Source: Shewanella sp. GD04112 (lineage in GTDB: Bacteria; Pseudomonadota; Gammaproteobacteria; Enterobacterales; Shewanellaceae). From it: a stretch of DNA of 64,000 nt. Shown in pieces: positions 25,821 to 35,195 of the stretch. The position numbers and the translations under genes were made by a program. The stretch covers positions 1,488,001 to 1,552,000 of the forward strand of contig NZ_JAOEAL010000001.1 in the NCBI RefSeq assembly GCF_029835735.1, in the 5' to 3' direction. A model generated the notes under the pieces. The model saw nothing but the letters and a program-made list of their open reading frames with translations. It made no database searches and was not told the origin of the DNA. Every line of letters starts with the position of its first letter. Position 1 is the stretch's first letter.

Positions 25821-26563
25821 TGAAGTACATACTCAGCTTGATTGGGGTTAGTACCCTGTTGTTTGCCGCATCGGTGGGCGCGGCCGATGGTGTATTGCCG
25901 GCGGTCACCGTAAAAACCGCTGCCGATGGTTCGACCGAATATTCGGTGACCATGCAGATCCTATTACTAATGACTTCGCTGAGCTTTATTCCTGCGATGG
26001 TCATTATGTTGACTTCCTTTACCCGCATCATAGTGGTTCTCTCGATTTTGCGCCAAGCTATTGGTTTACAACAGACACCTTCTAACCAAGTCTTGATTGG
26101 TATGAGCCTGTTTATGACCTTTTTCATTATGGCGCCAGTGTTCGACAAAATTTATGACCAAGGGGTAAAACCCTATATCGATGAGCAGCTCACGCTGCAA
26201 CAGGCCTTCGATAAGGGCAAAGAGCCATTACGAGCATTTATGTTAGGGCAGGTGCGTACCACAGATCTGAAAACCTTTATCGATATCTCGGGGTATCAAA
26301 ACATTAATTCCCCAGAAGAAGCGCCAATGAGCGTGTTGGTGCCAGCTTTTATTACCAGCGAACTGAAAACCGCCTTTCAAATTGGGTTTATGTTGTTTGT
26401 GCCATTTTTAGTGCTCGACCTTGTGGTTGCCAGTATCTTGATGGCCATGGGTATGATGATGCTCTCGCCGATGATTGTTTCTTTACCCTTTAAGATCATG
26501 TTGTTTGTGCTTGTTGATGGCTGGGGCCTAGTGATGGGCACTTTAGCCAATAGCTTTGGTTAG
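25817..26563 (+). CDS. fliP: FliP, export gate protein
   Basis: Core subunit of the FliPQR export gate. It has a signal-peptide-like N-terminus (cleavage near GAADG), then the family block LTSFTRIIVVLSILRQAIGL and the C-terminal LDLVVASILMAMGMMMLSPM. Length is 248 aa. It overlaps fliO by 4 bases and is followed 17 bases later by fliQ. Confidence 0.97.
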   Translation: MMKYILSLIGVSTLLFAASVGAADGVLPAVTVKTAADGSTEYSVTMQILLLMTSLSFIPAMVIMLTSFTRIIVVLSILRQAIGLQQTPSNQVLIGMSLFMTFFIMAPVFDKIYDQGVKPYIDEQLTLQQAFDKGKEPLRAFMLGQVRTTDLKTFIDISGYQNINSPEEAPMSVLVPAFITSELKTAFQIGFMLFVPFLVLDLVVASILMAMGMMMLSPMIVSLPFKIMLFVLVDGWGLVMGTLANSFG

Positions 26564-26580
26564 ACGAGCGGAGATTCGCG

Positions 26581-26850
26581 ATGACGCCAGAAGCCCTAAT
26601 CGATATTTTCCGTGAGGCCTTAGCTGTGATTGTCATGATGGTTTCGGCCATCGTGCTGCCGGGCTTGGGTATTGGCCTCATTGTGGCGGTGTTCCAAGCC
26701 GCGACCTCAATTAACGAACAGACTTTAAGCTTTTTGCCTCGACTGATAGTGACCTTACTAGCCTTGATGGTTATGGGACACTGGTTAGTGCAAACCCTCA
26801 TGGATTTCTTTATCGAAATGGTTAACCGCATTCCCCAAGTGGTGGGCTAA
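26581..26850 (+). CDS. fliQ: FliQ, export gate protein
   Basis: Two-helix membrane subunit of the FliPQR gate. 89 aa with membrane segments at about residues 15-42 (LAVIVMMVSAIVLPGLGIGL) and 50-75. The motif ATSINEQTLSFLPRLIVTLL between them is conserved. It begins 17 bases after fliP, and fliR follows 4 bases after its stop. Confidence 0.97.
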   Translation: MTPEALIDIFREALAVIVMMVSAIVLPGLGIGLIVAVFQAATSINEQTLSFLPRLIVTLLALMVMGHWLVQTLMDFFIEMVNRIPQVVG

Positions 26851-26854
26851 TCCG

Positions 26855-27652
26855 ATGGAGCTGCTGCTCGACACCTTAATGCAAACCATCGCTTCTTACA
26901 TGTGGCCATTGTTTCGCGTGACCAGCATGTTGATGGTCATGGTGGTGTTTGGTGCTACGACAACCCCGACTCGAGTTCGTTTACTCTTAGCGGTGGCTAT
27001 CACTCTGGCCATTGCGCCAGTATTACCGCCCGTTAAGGATGCGGAGCTCTTTTCCTTAAGCGCTGTTTTTATTACCGCTCAGCAAATTATTATTGGCGTC
27101 GCCATGGGCTTTGTGACTCAAATGGTGATGCAAACCTTTGTGTTAACGGGCCAGATCATCGGTATGCAAACCAGCTTAGGTTTTGCCTCTATGGTCGATC
27201 CGGGTTCTGGCCAACAAACGCCAGTGATAGGCAACTTCTTTTTGTTGCTCGCGACGTTGATTTTTCTCGCCGTCGATGGACACCTGTTGATGATCCGAAT
27301 GTTAGTCGCCAGTTTTGAGACCTTACCGATTTCGAATCAAGGGTTAAGTTTGACGAGTTATCGCGCGCTAGCGGAATGGGGCTCCTATATGTTTGGCGCG
27401 GCATTGACCATGTCGCTCTCGGCGATTATTGCCTTGCTACTGGTTAACTTATCCTTTGGGGTAATGACTCGCGCCGCGCCGCAGCTGAACATTTTCTCGA
27501 TAGGTTTCCCAATCACTATGATTGGTGGACTGCTCATTTTGTGGTTAACCTTGACCCCCGTAATGGCCCATTTCGAAGAGGTTTGGGCGTCGGCACAGCT
27601 TTTGCTTTGTGATATTTTAGGGCTTCAGTGTCAAGCCGACGGCATACTTTAA
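26855..27652 (+). CDS. fliR: FliR, export gate protein
   Basis: Third FliPQR gate subunit, 265 aa, with about six hydrophobic helices. Family blocks are seen at LTGQIIGMQTSLGFASMVDP and RAAPQLNIFSIGFPITMIGG. The start is ATG 26855, four bases after the fliQ stop. flhB follows 17 bases later behind TAGGAA. Confidence 0.97.
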   Translation: MELLLDTLMQTIASYMWPLFRVTSMLMVMVVFGATTTPTRVRLLLAVAITLAIAPVLPPVKDAELFSLSAVFITAQQIIIGVAMGFVTQMVMQTFVLTGQIIGMQTSLGFASMVDPGSGQQTPVIGNFFLLLATLIFLAVDGHLLMIRMLVASFETLPISNQGLSLTSYRALAEWGSYMFGAALTMSLSAIIALLLVNLSFGVMTRAAPQLNIFSIGFPITMIGGLLILWLTLTPVMAHFEEVWASAQLLLCDILGLQCQADGIL

Positions 27653-27669
27653 CCGGATAGGAACGCGTA

Positions 27670-28800
27670 ATGGCTGAAGAAAGTAGCGGCGAACGCAGCG
27701 AGGAACCCACCGGGAGGCGCCTCGAACAGGCGCGAGAAAAAGGGCAGGTAGCCCGTTCAAAAGAGTTAGGTACTGCGACCGTGTTGCTTTCGGCTGCGAC
27801 AGGCTTGTATATGCTCGGGCCTGGGATTGCGAAGGCGCTGTCCAATGTGTTTGAGCGCGTTTTTACCATGGATCGCGCTGCGATTTTCGATACGAACCAG
27901 ATGTTTAATGTATGGGGCGTCGTGGGAAGCGAGATTGGCTGGCCGTTACTCAAGATTATGTTACTGATTGTCGTGGTGGCATTTATCGGTAACGTATCCC
28001 TTGGCGGGATGAACTTCTCCACCCAAGCCATGATGCCTAAGGCCAGCAAAATGAGCCCGATTGCGGGCTTTAAACGGATGTTTGGTGTGCAGGCCTTGGT
28101 TGAATTAACCAAAGGGATTGCTAAGTTTTCTGTGGTAGCCATCGCGGCTTATTTACTACTCAGTCATTATTTTAACGATATTTTACTCCTGTCAGCCGAT
28201 CATCTCCCCGGTAACGTCCATCATGCGCTGGATTTGTTAGTGTGGATGTTTATTCTGCTTTGCTCCTCCGTCTTAGTCATCGTGGTGATCGATGTGCCAT
28301 TTCAGATCTGGAATCACAACAAACAGCTGAAAATGACTAAGCAGGAAGTGAAAGACGAGTATAAAGATACCGAAGGTAAACCTGAGGTCAAAGGGCGAGT
28401 ACGCCAAATGCAGCGTGAGTTAGCGCAGCGACGCATGATGGCCGAAGTTCCCAATGCGGATGTGATTGTGGTGAACCCTGAGCATTATGCGGTGGCCATT
28501 AAATACGATGTGAAGCGCTCTGCAGCGCCTTTTGTTATCGCTAAAGGTGTGGATGAAGTCGCGTTTAAAATCCGCGAAGTGGCAAGGGCACATAACATTG
28601 CGATTGTCTCTGCACCACCGCTGGCGCGGGCAATTTATCACACCACTAAGCTTGAGCAGCAGATCCCTGAGGGCCTATTTACCGCGGTGGCACAGGTTCT
28701 GGCTTATGTGTTCCAGTTACGCCAGTACCAAAAAGGTCGTGGCCGTAAACCTATTCCAATCCCTGCTAATCAACCCATCCCTGACGAGCTGAAACACTAG
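27670..28800 (+). CDS. flhB: FlhB, export-specificity switch protein
   Basis: Inner-membrane export protein whose cytosolic domain cleaves itself to switch from rod/hook to filament substrates. The N-terminus is typical (EERSEEPTGRRLEQAREKG type), followed by four membrane helices. The cleavage motif reads NPEH at residues 269-272 (IVVNPEHYAVAIKYD) where enteric FlhB has NPTH; the essential Asn and Pro are kept. Length 376 aa. Last gene of the fliK operon. A separate FlhB-tail gene occurs at 42078-42389. Confidence 0.96.
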   Translation: MAEESSGERSEEPTGRRLEQAREKGQVARSKELGTATVLLSAATGLYMLGPGIAKALSNVFERVFTMDRAAIFDTNQMFNVWGVVGSEIGWPLLKIMLLIVVVAFIGNVSLGGMNFSTQAMMPKASKMSPIAGFKRMFGVQALVELTKGIAKFSVVAIAAYLLLSHYFNDILLLSADHLPGNVHHALDLLVWMFILLCSSVLVIVVIDVPFQIWNHNKQLKMTKQEVKDEYKDTEGKPEVKGRVRQMQRELAQRRMMAEVPNADVIVVNPEHYAVAIKYDVKRSAAPFVIAKGVDEVAFKIREVARAHNIAIVSAPPLARAIYHTTKLEQQIPEGLFTAVAQVLAYVFQLRQYQKGRGRKPIPIPANQPIPDELKH

Positions 28801-28854
28801 TTAAGTGTTAGGTTAACGAAGAGATAGTTCACAGAGATAAAACCACGACTTGAA

Positions 28855-28878
28855 GCGCTAGTGGTTGGCGCGTTTTTT
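28855..28878 (+). terminator. Weak hairpin between flhB and flhA
   Basis: GCGC at 28855-28858 pairs with GCGC at 28868-28871 and is followed by G and six T. An alternative pairing is AACCAC (28841-28846) with GTGGTT (28861-28866). Both stems are short, so termination may be partial. The T run is also the -12 side of the flhA promoter. Confidence 0.35.
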
Positions 28879-28882
28879 GCTT
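28865..28882 (+). promoter_or_regulatory. sigma54-type promoter of the flhA operon
   Basis: TTGGCGCGTTTTTTGCTT: GG at 28867-28868, ten bases, GC at 28879-28880, with one mismatch to TTGGCAC-N5-TTGCWT. Start expected near 28892, 27 bases before flhA. It probably drives flhA, flhF, flhG, fliA and perhaps the che genes. Confidence 0.82.
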
Positions 28883-28918
28883 CCAGGCTGTTATACGTCA
28901 AAGTTTAGGTATCTGTGA

Positions 28919-31018
28919 ATGGATGTTAAAGCCTCCCTAGGCCAAGTAAAACAGTTGAAACTGAGCTCTTTCAAGGGCATAGGTACGCCAATGCTAGTGC
29001 TTGCGGCATTGGCTATGATTGTATTGCCTATCCCGCCGTTTCTACTCGACGTTTTATTTTCTTTTAACATTGCCTTGGCTTTGATTGTTCTTCTTGTCGC
29101 GATTTATACCGACAGACCCTTAGACTTTGCTGCTTTTCCAACTGTTTTATTAGTCGCGACATTGCTGCGACTCGCGCTTAACGTGGCATCGACCCGTGTG
29201 GTATTACTCGAAGGTCACAATGGTGGTGACGCCGCCGGTAAGGTGATTGAGGCCTTCGGCTCCGTGGTGATTGGCGGTAACTATGCCGTGGGCCTAGTTG
29301 TATTTATCATCTTGATTATTATCAACTTTGCCGTTGTAACTAAAGGTGCTGGCCGTATTGCCGAGGTGAGTGCTCGCTTTACCTTAGATGCGATGCCGGG
29401 CAAGCAAATGGCCATCGATGCCGACTTGAACGCAGGTATTATTAATCAAGATCAAGCCAGAACCAGACGCGCCGAGGTGACCCGCGAAGCGGACTTCTAT
29501 GGCGCAATGGACGGTGCATCTAAGTTTGTGAAGGGTGATGCGATTGCCGGTATCATGATCTTAGTTATCAACATTCTCGGTGGGTTTATTATCGGGATTG
29601 TGCAGCACGGTTTGACATTCTCCCAAGCCGTTGAAATTTATACCCTGTTAACCATTGGTGACGGTCTCGTCGCGCAAATTCCTGGTCTATTACTGTCAAT
29701 CGCTGCGGCGTTGATGGTGACCCGTCAAAATGAATCTGGCGATATGGGCCAGATGCTGATCAGTCAGATGTTTGACAGTCACAAGTCGCTCAGTATTGCG
29801 GCTGGCGTACTCTTTGTCATGGGGATTGTGCCTGGCATGCCACATATGGCGTTTTTAAGCTTTGCCGTGATCACAGCTGGAGCCGCTTACTTTATCTTCA
29901 AACGTAATGAAGCCAAACGTACTAAAGCCCTTGAGCAAGTCAAAACGGGCCCAACGGAAAGAGCCGAAAGAGAACCTAAAGAACTTAGCTGGGACGATGT
30001 ACACCATGTTGACACTATTGGTCTGGAAGTAGGTTACCGTTTGATCCCATTAGTCGATAAGGGACAAGGTGGGGAATTACTGAGCCGGATCAAAGGGGTA
30101 CGTAAAAAACTTTCTCAAGAGCTGGGCTTCTTGGTGCCTGCGGTACATATTCGTGACAACCTCGATTTATCACCCAATGCCTACCGCATCTCGTTAATGG
30201 GCGTGGTGGTTGGAGAGGCGGATATTCGCCATGACTGCGAACTTGCCATCAACCCTGGCCAAGTTTATGGCAAGCTCGATGGTATCGAAACACGTGATCC
30301 AGCCTTTGGTCTCGAAGCCGTGTGGATTGCCCCTGAGCTGCGTGAACATGCACAAACCTTAGGTTATACCGTGGTGGATGCCGCGACAGTGGTGGCAACC
30401 CATATTAGCCAAATATTGACGAATAATGCGGCGAAACTCTTAGGCTACGAAGAAGTGCAACAACTGATGGATATGCTTGCTAAGCATTCGCCTAAGCTGG
30501 TGGATGGCTTTATTCCTGATGTGATGCCGCTCGGAAATGTCGTAAAAGTGATGCAAAACCTATTAAATGAAGGAGTTTCTGTCAGAGACTTGCGTACCAT
30601 AGTGCAAACTTTGTTAGAATACGGCACTAAGAGTAACGATACTGAAGTGTTAACGGCGGCAGTGCGTATCGCATTGAAGCGCATGATAGTTCAAGAGATC
30701 TCGGGTCCTGAACTTGAAATACCTGTCATAACTTTGGCGCCAGAGTTGGAACAGATGTTGCATCAGTCAATGCAAGCAACCGGTGGCGATGGCCCAAATA
30801 TCGAACCAGGTCTTGCAGAGCGTATGCAGCAATCCTTAGCGGATGCCGCTCAAAAGCAAGAAATGGTTGGTCAGCCCGCTATTTTGCTAACGTCAGGTAT
30901 GTTACGTGCGACACTGTCTCGCTTTGTTAAATATACTATTCCTAATCTCAGAGTGATTTCTTACCAAGAAATCCCCGATGAAAAGCAAATACGCATAGTG
31001 TCTGCCGTCGGCCAGTAG
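28919..31018 (+). CDS. flhA: FlhA, export gate protein
   Basis: Largest export-gate subunit; energised by the proton gradient and docking site for chaperone-substrate complexes. The N-terminal half has about eight membrane helices with the FHIPEP signature region (RLALNVASTRVVLLEGHNGG; AEVSARFTLDAMPGKQMAID). The cytosolic half begins near residue 330. Length 699 aa. The ribosome site before ATG 28919 is poor, and no other start fits. flhF follows after 11 bases. Confidence 0.97.
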   Translation: MDVKASLGQVKQLKLSSFKGIGTPMLVLAALAMIVLPIPPFLLDVLFSFNIALALIVLLVAIYTDRPLDFAAFPTVLLVATLLRLALNVASTRVVLLEGHNGGDAAGKVIEAFGSVVIGGNYAVGLVVFIILIIINFAVVTKGAGRIAEVSARFTLDAMPGKQMAIDADLNAGIINQDQARTRRAEVTREADFYGAMDGASKFVKGDAIAGIMILVINILGGFIIGIVQHGLTFSQAVEIYTLLTIGDGLVAQIPGLLLSIAAALMVTRQNESGDMGQMLISQMFDSHKSLSIAAGVLFVMGIVPGMPHMAFLSFAVITAGAAYFIFKRNEAKRTKALEQVKTGPTERAEREPKELSWDDVHHVDTIGLEVGYRLIPLVDKGQGGELLSRIKGVRKKLSQELGFLVPAVHIRDNLDLSPNAYRISLMGVVVGEADIRHDCELAINPGQVYGKLDGIETRDPAFGLEAVWIAPELREHAQTLGYTVVDAATVVATHISQILTNNAAKLLGYEEVQQLMDMLAKHSPKLVDGFIPDVMPLGNVVKVMQNLLNEGVSVRDLRTIVQTLLEYGTKSNDTEVLTAAVRIALKRMIVQEISGPELEIPVITLAPELEQMLHQSMQATGGDGPNIEPGLAERMQQSLADAAQKQEMVGQPAILLTSGMLRATLSRFVKYTIPNLRVISYQEIPDEKQIRIVSAVGQ

Positions 31019-31029
31019 AGGACGCATAA

Positions 31030-32406
31030 GTGAAGATTAAACGTTTTTTTGCCAAAGACATGCGTGCTGCACTGGCCCAAGTGAAGGACACGCTCGGCTC
31101 CGATGCCGTGATTATGTCGAATAAAAAGGTAAATGGCGGCATTGAGATTGTGGCCGCCGTTGACTATGACGAGCCCAAAGCGAAGGCGCCTGCCGCTGCA
31201 CCGACTTTTATGGATGTGAGTGATGACTTAGTGTCGCTCGGTGCTAAAGCGCCGATTCGCGCTGAAACTAAGTTAAAACCCTCGGCGCCAGCAGACTCTC
31301 TCCAAGCATTGCTCGAGAAGCAACAAAGCCGTTTAAACCAACAGCTCACCCATCAACAGCAAGACGCCGAATTGCCTGCGTGGGCACAAGGTCTACAAGC
31401 TCCAGCCGCGCCAAAAGCTGAGCGCCGAGATATGGGACAGGCTTTCGATAAGAAGCCGCAGGTTTCACAGAAGCAAAATGCGGATATTGAAGCGATGCGT
31501 GATGAGTTAGCATCCTTACGCAATTTGCTTACTCATCAAGTGTCTGCGCTGATGACTGAACACAAAAAACGTATCGACCCTGTGGGTGCGATGCTGGAGT
31601 CAAAGTTACTGGAAGCGGAGTTTTCGCCTGCTGTTGCGAACAAGTTAGCGGCGCTTAGTCAACACTATACCCCGGCAGAATTAGTTCGTGCCTTGCCACA
31701 AAGTCTAGCTAATATGCTTGATAATCAAGGCGATGATATCGTTAAGCAAGGTGGCGTTGTAGCGCTGGTTGGCCCAACGGGTGTAGGCAAAACCACTTCT
31801 TTAGCCAAATTAGCGGCTCGTTTCGCCGCCCATCATGGTGCGGATCAAGTCGCCTTGATCACGACAGATCATTATCGTATTGGCGCCTATGAGCAATTGG
31901 CCACCTATGGCAAAATTATGGGATGCCCAGTTAAGCAAGCCCATGATCTTGCTGAGCTAGAGCAAATACTGTATCAGTTCAGAAATCGCAAGCTAGTATT
32001 GATAGATACCGCAGGAATGGGCCAACGAGATATGCGGCTTTACCAGCAACTTGATAATTTAACTGCAAATAGCAGAATACCTATCCGCAGTTATCTGGTA
32101 CTGTCTGCCACAGGACAGCGCCGTGTGCTACAGGATGCTGTAAATCACTTTAAACGCATTCCATTATCTGGTGTTGTACTCACCAAACTCGATGAGTCCG
32201 TGTCGTTAGCGGGTGCATTAAGTGTGTTGATCCAAAGTGGGTTGCCATTAAGTTATGTTACGGATGGGCAGCGAGTGCCCGAAGATATGAAAGTTGCCGA
32301 TACTTTATTGCTCGCAGAGCAGGCGTTAGCGGCCTTAGAAAACACTGAACAACAATCGTTACCAGACACAGCGTGGTCAGATAATATGACCTGTGCATTT
32401 GAGTAG
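31030..32406 (+). CDS. flhF: FlhF, SRP-type GTPase for polar flagellum placement
   Basis: Marks the cell pole and recruits early flagellar parts. The basic N-terminal region (MKIKRFFAKDMRAALAQVKD) is followed by a Gln/Ala-rich linker, an N domain (about 150-240) and a G domain with P loop GPTGVGKTT (248-256), DTAGMGQRD and TKLDES. Length 458 aa; GTG start 31030. It lies directly before flhG, its regulatory partner. Confidence 0.96.
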   Translation: MKIKRFFAKDMRAALAQVKDTLGSDAVIMSNKKVNGGIEIVAAVDYDEPKAKAPAAAPTFMDVSDDLVSLGAKAPIRAETKLKPSAPADSLQALLEKQQSRLNQQLTHQQQDAELPAWAQGLQAPAAPKAERRDMGQAFDKKPQVSQKQNADIEAMRDELASLRNLLTHQVSALMTEHKKRIDPVGAMLESKLLEAEFSPAVANKLAALSQHYTPAELVRALPQSLANMLDNQGDDIVKQGGVVALVGPTGVGKTTSLAKLAARFAAHHGADQVALITTDHYRIGAYEQLATYGKIMGCPVKQAHDLAELEQILYQFRNRKLVLIDTAGMGQRDMRLYQQLDNLTANSRIPIRSYLVLSATGQRRVLQDAVNHFKRIPLSGVVLTKLDESVSLAGALSVLIQSGLPLSYVTDGQRVPEDMKVADTLLLAEQALAALENTEQQSLPDTAWSDNMTCAFE

Positions 32407-32410
32407 AGTT

Positions 32411-33292
32411 ATGACCCTGGATCAAGCAAGTGGTTTACGTATGATGAATCAACCCTATAACGAAAAAGTGAAAGTAATCGCGGTTACGGGTGGTAAAGGT
32501 GGCGTGGGTAAAACCAGCGTGTCTATCAATACCGCAGTAGCATTAGCCGAAAAGGGCAAGCGTGTCTTAGTGCTTGATGCCGACCTAGGCTTAGCAAACG
32601 TCGATGTCATGTTAGGGATCCGTGCTGAACGTAACCTTTCCCATGTACTCTCTGGCGATGCTGAGCTGGATGATATTATCGTCCGTGGTCCTAAGGGCAT
32701 AGGCATTGTCCCTGCGACCTCAGGAACTCAAGGCATGGTAGAGTTGAGCCCTGCGCAACATGCGGGCTTAATTCGTGCTTTTAGTGAGATGCGCACCCAG
32801 TTTGATATCCTCATCGTGGATACTGCCGCGGGGATTTCTGACATGGTACTCAGTTTCTCCCGTGCGTCACAGGATGTGTTGGTGGTTGTTTGTGACGAGC
32901 CAACTTCTATCACTGACGCCTATGCGTTAATCAAAATTCTCAGCCGCGAACACGGCGTTTTCCGCTTTAAAATTGTTGCTAATATGGTGCGCAGTTTGCG
33001 CGAAGGTATGGAATTGTTTGCTAAACTCAGTAAAGTGACCGACAGATTCTTGGACGTGGCACTCGAACTGGTTGCGACCATTCCGTTTGATGAAAACCTT
33101 CGCAAATCAGTGCGTAAACAAAAGTTAGTGGTTGAGGCTTATCCTAAGTCTCCAGCTGCGATTGCGTACCATGGCCTAGCGAATAAAATCATGAGCTGGC
33201 CAGTACCACAGCAACCTGGTGGGCATTTGGAGTTTTTCGTTGAGCGTTTAGTTCAGCGACCAGATTTTCAAGAGGAAAAAACGAGTGAATAA
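32411..33292 (+). CDS. flhG: FlhG/FleN, MinD-like regulator of flagellar number
   Basis: ParA/MinD-type ATPase that limits flagella to one by restraining FlhF and FlrA. The N-terminal MTLDQASGLR is the motif that stimulates FlhF GTPase. The deviant Walker A is KGGVGKTS (29-36). A C-terminal amphipathic membrane-binding helix is expected near the end. Start ATG 32411, four bases after the flhF stop, puts the DQA motif at the N-terminus; the GTG at 32393 inside flhF is less likely. 293 aa. Confidence 0.95.
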   Translation: MTLDQASGLRMMNQPYNEKVKVIAVTGGKGGVGKTSVSINTAVALAEKGKRVLVLDADLGLANVDVMLGIRAERNLSHVLSGDAELDDIIVRGPKGIGIVPATSGTQGMVELSPAQHAGLIRAFSEMRTQFDILIVDTAAGISDMVLSFSRASQDVLVVVCDEPTSITDAYALIKILSREHGVFRFKIVANMVRSLREGMELFAKLSKVTDRFLDVALELVATIPFDENLRKSVRKQKLVVEAYPKSPAAIAYHGLANKIMSWPVPQQPGGHLEFFVERLVQRPDFQEEKTSE

Positions 33293-33998
33293 AGCCGCAG
33301 CGTATACTTGTTTAGACAGTAAAACGTCAATCGTTGAACAGTATGCACCGTTGGTTAAAAGAATTGCACATCACTTGCTCGCCAGATTACCTGCCTCAGT
33401 GCAGCTCGATGACTTGCTTCAAGCGGGGATGATGGGGTTATTAGAAGCATCATCCAAGTTTGATGGTGGCAAAGGTGCAAAGTTTGAAACCTTCGCCGGC
33501 ATACGGATCCGTGGCGCCATGTTGGATGAGATCCGTCGTGGCGACTGGGTTCCCCGTTCTGTTCATCGTAATAATCGTCGAGTTGCTCAAGCCATTGATG
33601 AGTTAGAGCAAGTGTTGGGTCGTGATGCACGCGACACAGAAATTGCAGAAAAACTTGATATGACGCTCGATGAGTACCATCATATTCTTAACGATGTTTC
33701 TGTTGGTAAAATCATAGGGATAGAAGACTTAGGCGTATCGCAGGATATACTCACTTCGAGCGATAATGTCAGTGATGGTACATATGAAGCGTTAGCAGAA
33801 ACCCAGTTTCATTCAGCACTAGTTGAGGCGATAAAATTATTGCCCGAAAGAGATGCGCTAGTGCTATCGTTATACTACGATGAAGCATTGAATTTAAAAG
33901 AAATTGGCGCCATTCTTGAGGTAAGTGAATCGCGAGTTAGCCAGATATTAAGTCAGGCAATGTTGCGGCTCAAAGGCAAACTCAAGCATTGGACATAA
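33285..33998 (+). CDS. fliA: FliA, flagellar sigma factor 28
   Basis: RNA polymerase sigma factor for late flagellar and chemotaxis genes, such as flaB here. Regions 2 (LLQAGMMGLLEASSKFDGGK; FETFAGIRIRGAMLDEIRRG), 3 and 4 (LNLKEIGAILEVSESRVSQI) are all present. Length 237 aa. GTG start at 33285 behind AGAGGA, overlapping the end of flhG by 8 bases. The anti-sigma gene flgM is not in the window. Confidence 0.97.
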   Translation: MNKAAAYTCLDSKTSIVEQYAPLVKRIAHHLLARLPASVQLDDLLQAGMMGLLEASSKFDGGKGAKFETFAGIRIRGAMLDEIRRGDWVPRSVHRNNRRVAQAIDELEQVLGRDARDTEIAEKLDMTLDEYHHILNDVSVGKIIGIEDLGVSQDILTSSDNVSDGTYEALAETQFHSALVEAIKLLPERDALVLSLYYDEALNLKEIGAILEVSESRVSQILSQAMLRLKGKLKHWT

Positions 33999-34045
33999 GT
34001 ATAATTATTTATTGAGCACAGAATGTCGGCTCACCGGAGGAAACC

Positions 34046-34429
34046 TTGGACAAGAATATGAAGATTCTCATCGTTGATGACTTTTCGACAATGAGACGTA
34101 TCATCAAGAACTTGTTGCGAGACTTGGGCTTTAACAATACCCAAGAAGCAGACGACGGCTCAACTGCGCTGCCTATGTTACAAAAGGGCGACTTTGATTT
34201 TGTCGTGACAGACTGGAACATGCCAGGTATGCAGGGTATTGATTTGCTGAAGGCTATTCGGGCTGACGATTCCCTTAAGCATTTACCCGTATTAATGGTT
34301 ACCGCTGAAGCAAAACGTGAACAAATTATTGCTGCCGCACAAGCCGGTGTTAACGGCTATGTGGTTAAACCTTTTACCGCAGCAACACTTAAAGAGAAGT
34401 TAGATAAAATATTCGAACGACTCGCTTAA
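34046..34429 (+). CDS. cheY: CheY, chemotaxis response regulator
   Basis: Single-domain response regulator that, when phosphorylated, binds FliM and changes rotation. Acceptor Asp56 is in VVTDWNMPG, the acidic pair is D11/D12, Thr is in VTAEAK, and Lys is in YVVKPF. Length 127 aa. The start is TTG 34046, five bases after GGAGG (34036-34040), giving MDKNMKILIVDD; an internal ATG at 34058 has no comparable site. It is 47 bases after fliA with no clear terminator between them. Confidence 0.96.
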   Translation: MDKNMKILIVDDFSTMRRIIKNLLRDLGFNNTQEADDGSTALPMLQKGDFDFVVTDWNMPGMQGIDLLKAIRADDSLKHLPVLMVTAEAKREQIIAAAQAGVNGYVVKPFTAATLKEKLDKIFERLA

Positions 34430-34442
34430 GCAGGGATGAGCT

Positions 34443-35180
34443 ATGAAGTCACAAACATCAGGGCTCATTACGCTCGAGAAGGCTCAGCGTTTAGTTGAAC
34501 TATTAAGCGCAAATGAACAAGCTCAAGCAGATGATTTATTTAGGGAACTCGCGGCTCCACTTCAACGGGAGCTCTTTGATGAAGTTGGTAAACTGACAAG
34601 GCAACTTCACAGCGCATTAATGGATTTCCAAGTTGATAATCGTTTGGTTGAACTTGCGAATACCGAAATTCCCGATGCTAAGGAACGGCTAAGTTATGTC
34701 ATTGACATGACCGAGCAAGCAGCGAATAAAACCATGGATGCGGTAGAAGAGTGCTTGCCGCTCGCTAATGCATTAACGGCGAATATTCAACAAGTGATGC
34801 CTTCTTGGGACAAATTGATGCGCCGTGAAATCGCTCTGAGCGATTTTAAAGCGCTTTGCCACAATGTGCAGCATTTGATGTCACGTAGCGAATTGGATTC
34901 CAATCGCTTACGCGAATTGCTCAACCAGATTTTGATGGCGCAGGATTTTCAGGACCTGACTGGACAAATGATCCGGCGGGTGATCGATCTAGTGATGGAA
35001 GTTGAAAGTAATCTGGTGTCTATGCTGACAGTATTTGGTGAGCAACCCGTGATTGAGAGTCAGATTACTCAGAAAAATAATATTGAAGCTGAAGGACCGA
35101 TAATGAATGCCGAGCTTCGTCAAGACGTCGTTACCGGTCAAGATGAAGTCGATGATCTGCTGTCGAGTCTGGGTTTCTAA
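34443..35180 (+). CDS. cheZ: CheZ, CheY-P phosphatase
   Basis: Removes the phosphate from CheY. A long helical hairpin holds the catalytic region LMAQDFQDLTGQMIRRVIDL. The C-terminus DEVDDLLSSLGF is the CheY-binding peptide. Length 245 aa. It lies 13 bases after cheY and 15 before cheA. CheZ is typical of gammaproteobacteria with a CheY of this type. Confidence 0.96.
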   Translation: MKSQTSGLITLEKAQRLVELLSANEQAQADDLFRELAAPLQRELFDEVGKLTRQLHSALMDFQVDNRLVELANTEIPDAKERLSYVIDMTEQAANKTMDAVEECLPLANALTANIQQVMPSWDKLMRREIALSDFKALCHNVQHLMSRSELDSNRLRELLNQILMAQDFQDLTGQMIRRVIDLVMEVESNLVSMLTVFGEQPVIESQITQKNNIEAEGPIMNAELRQDVVTGQDEVDDLLSSLGF

Positions 35181-35195
35181 CTGGGAGTCAATTTG

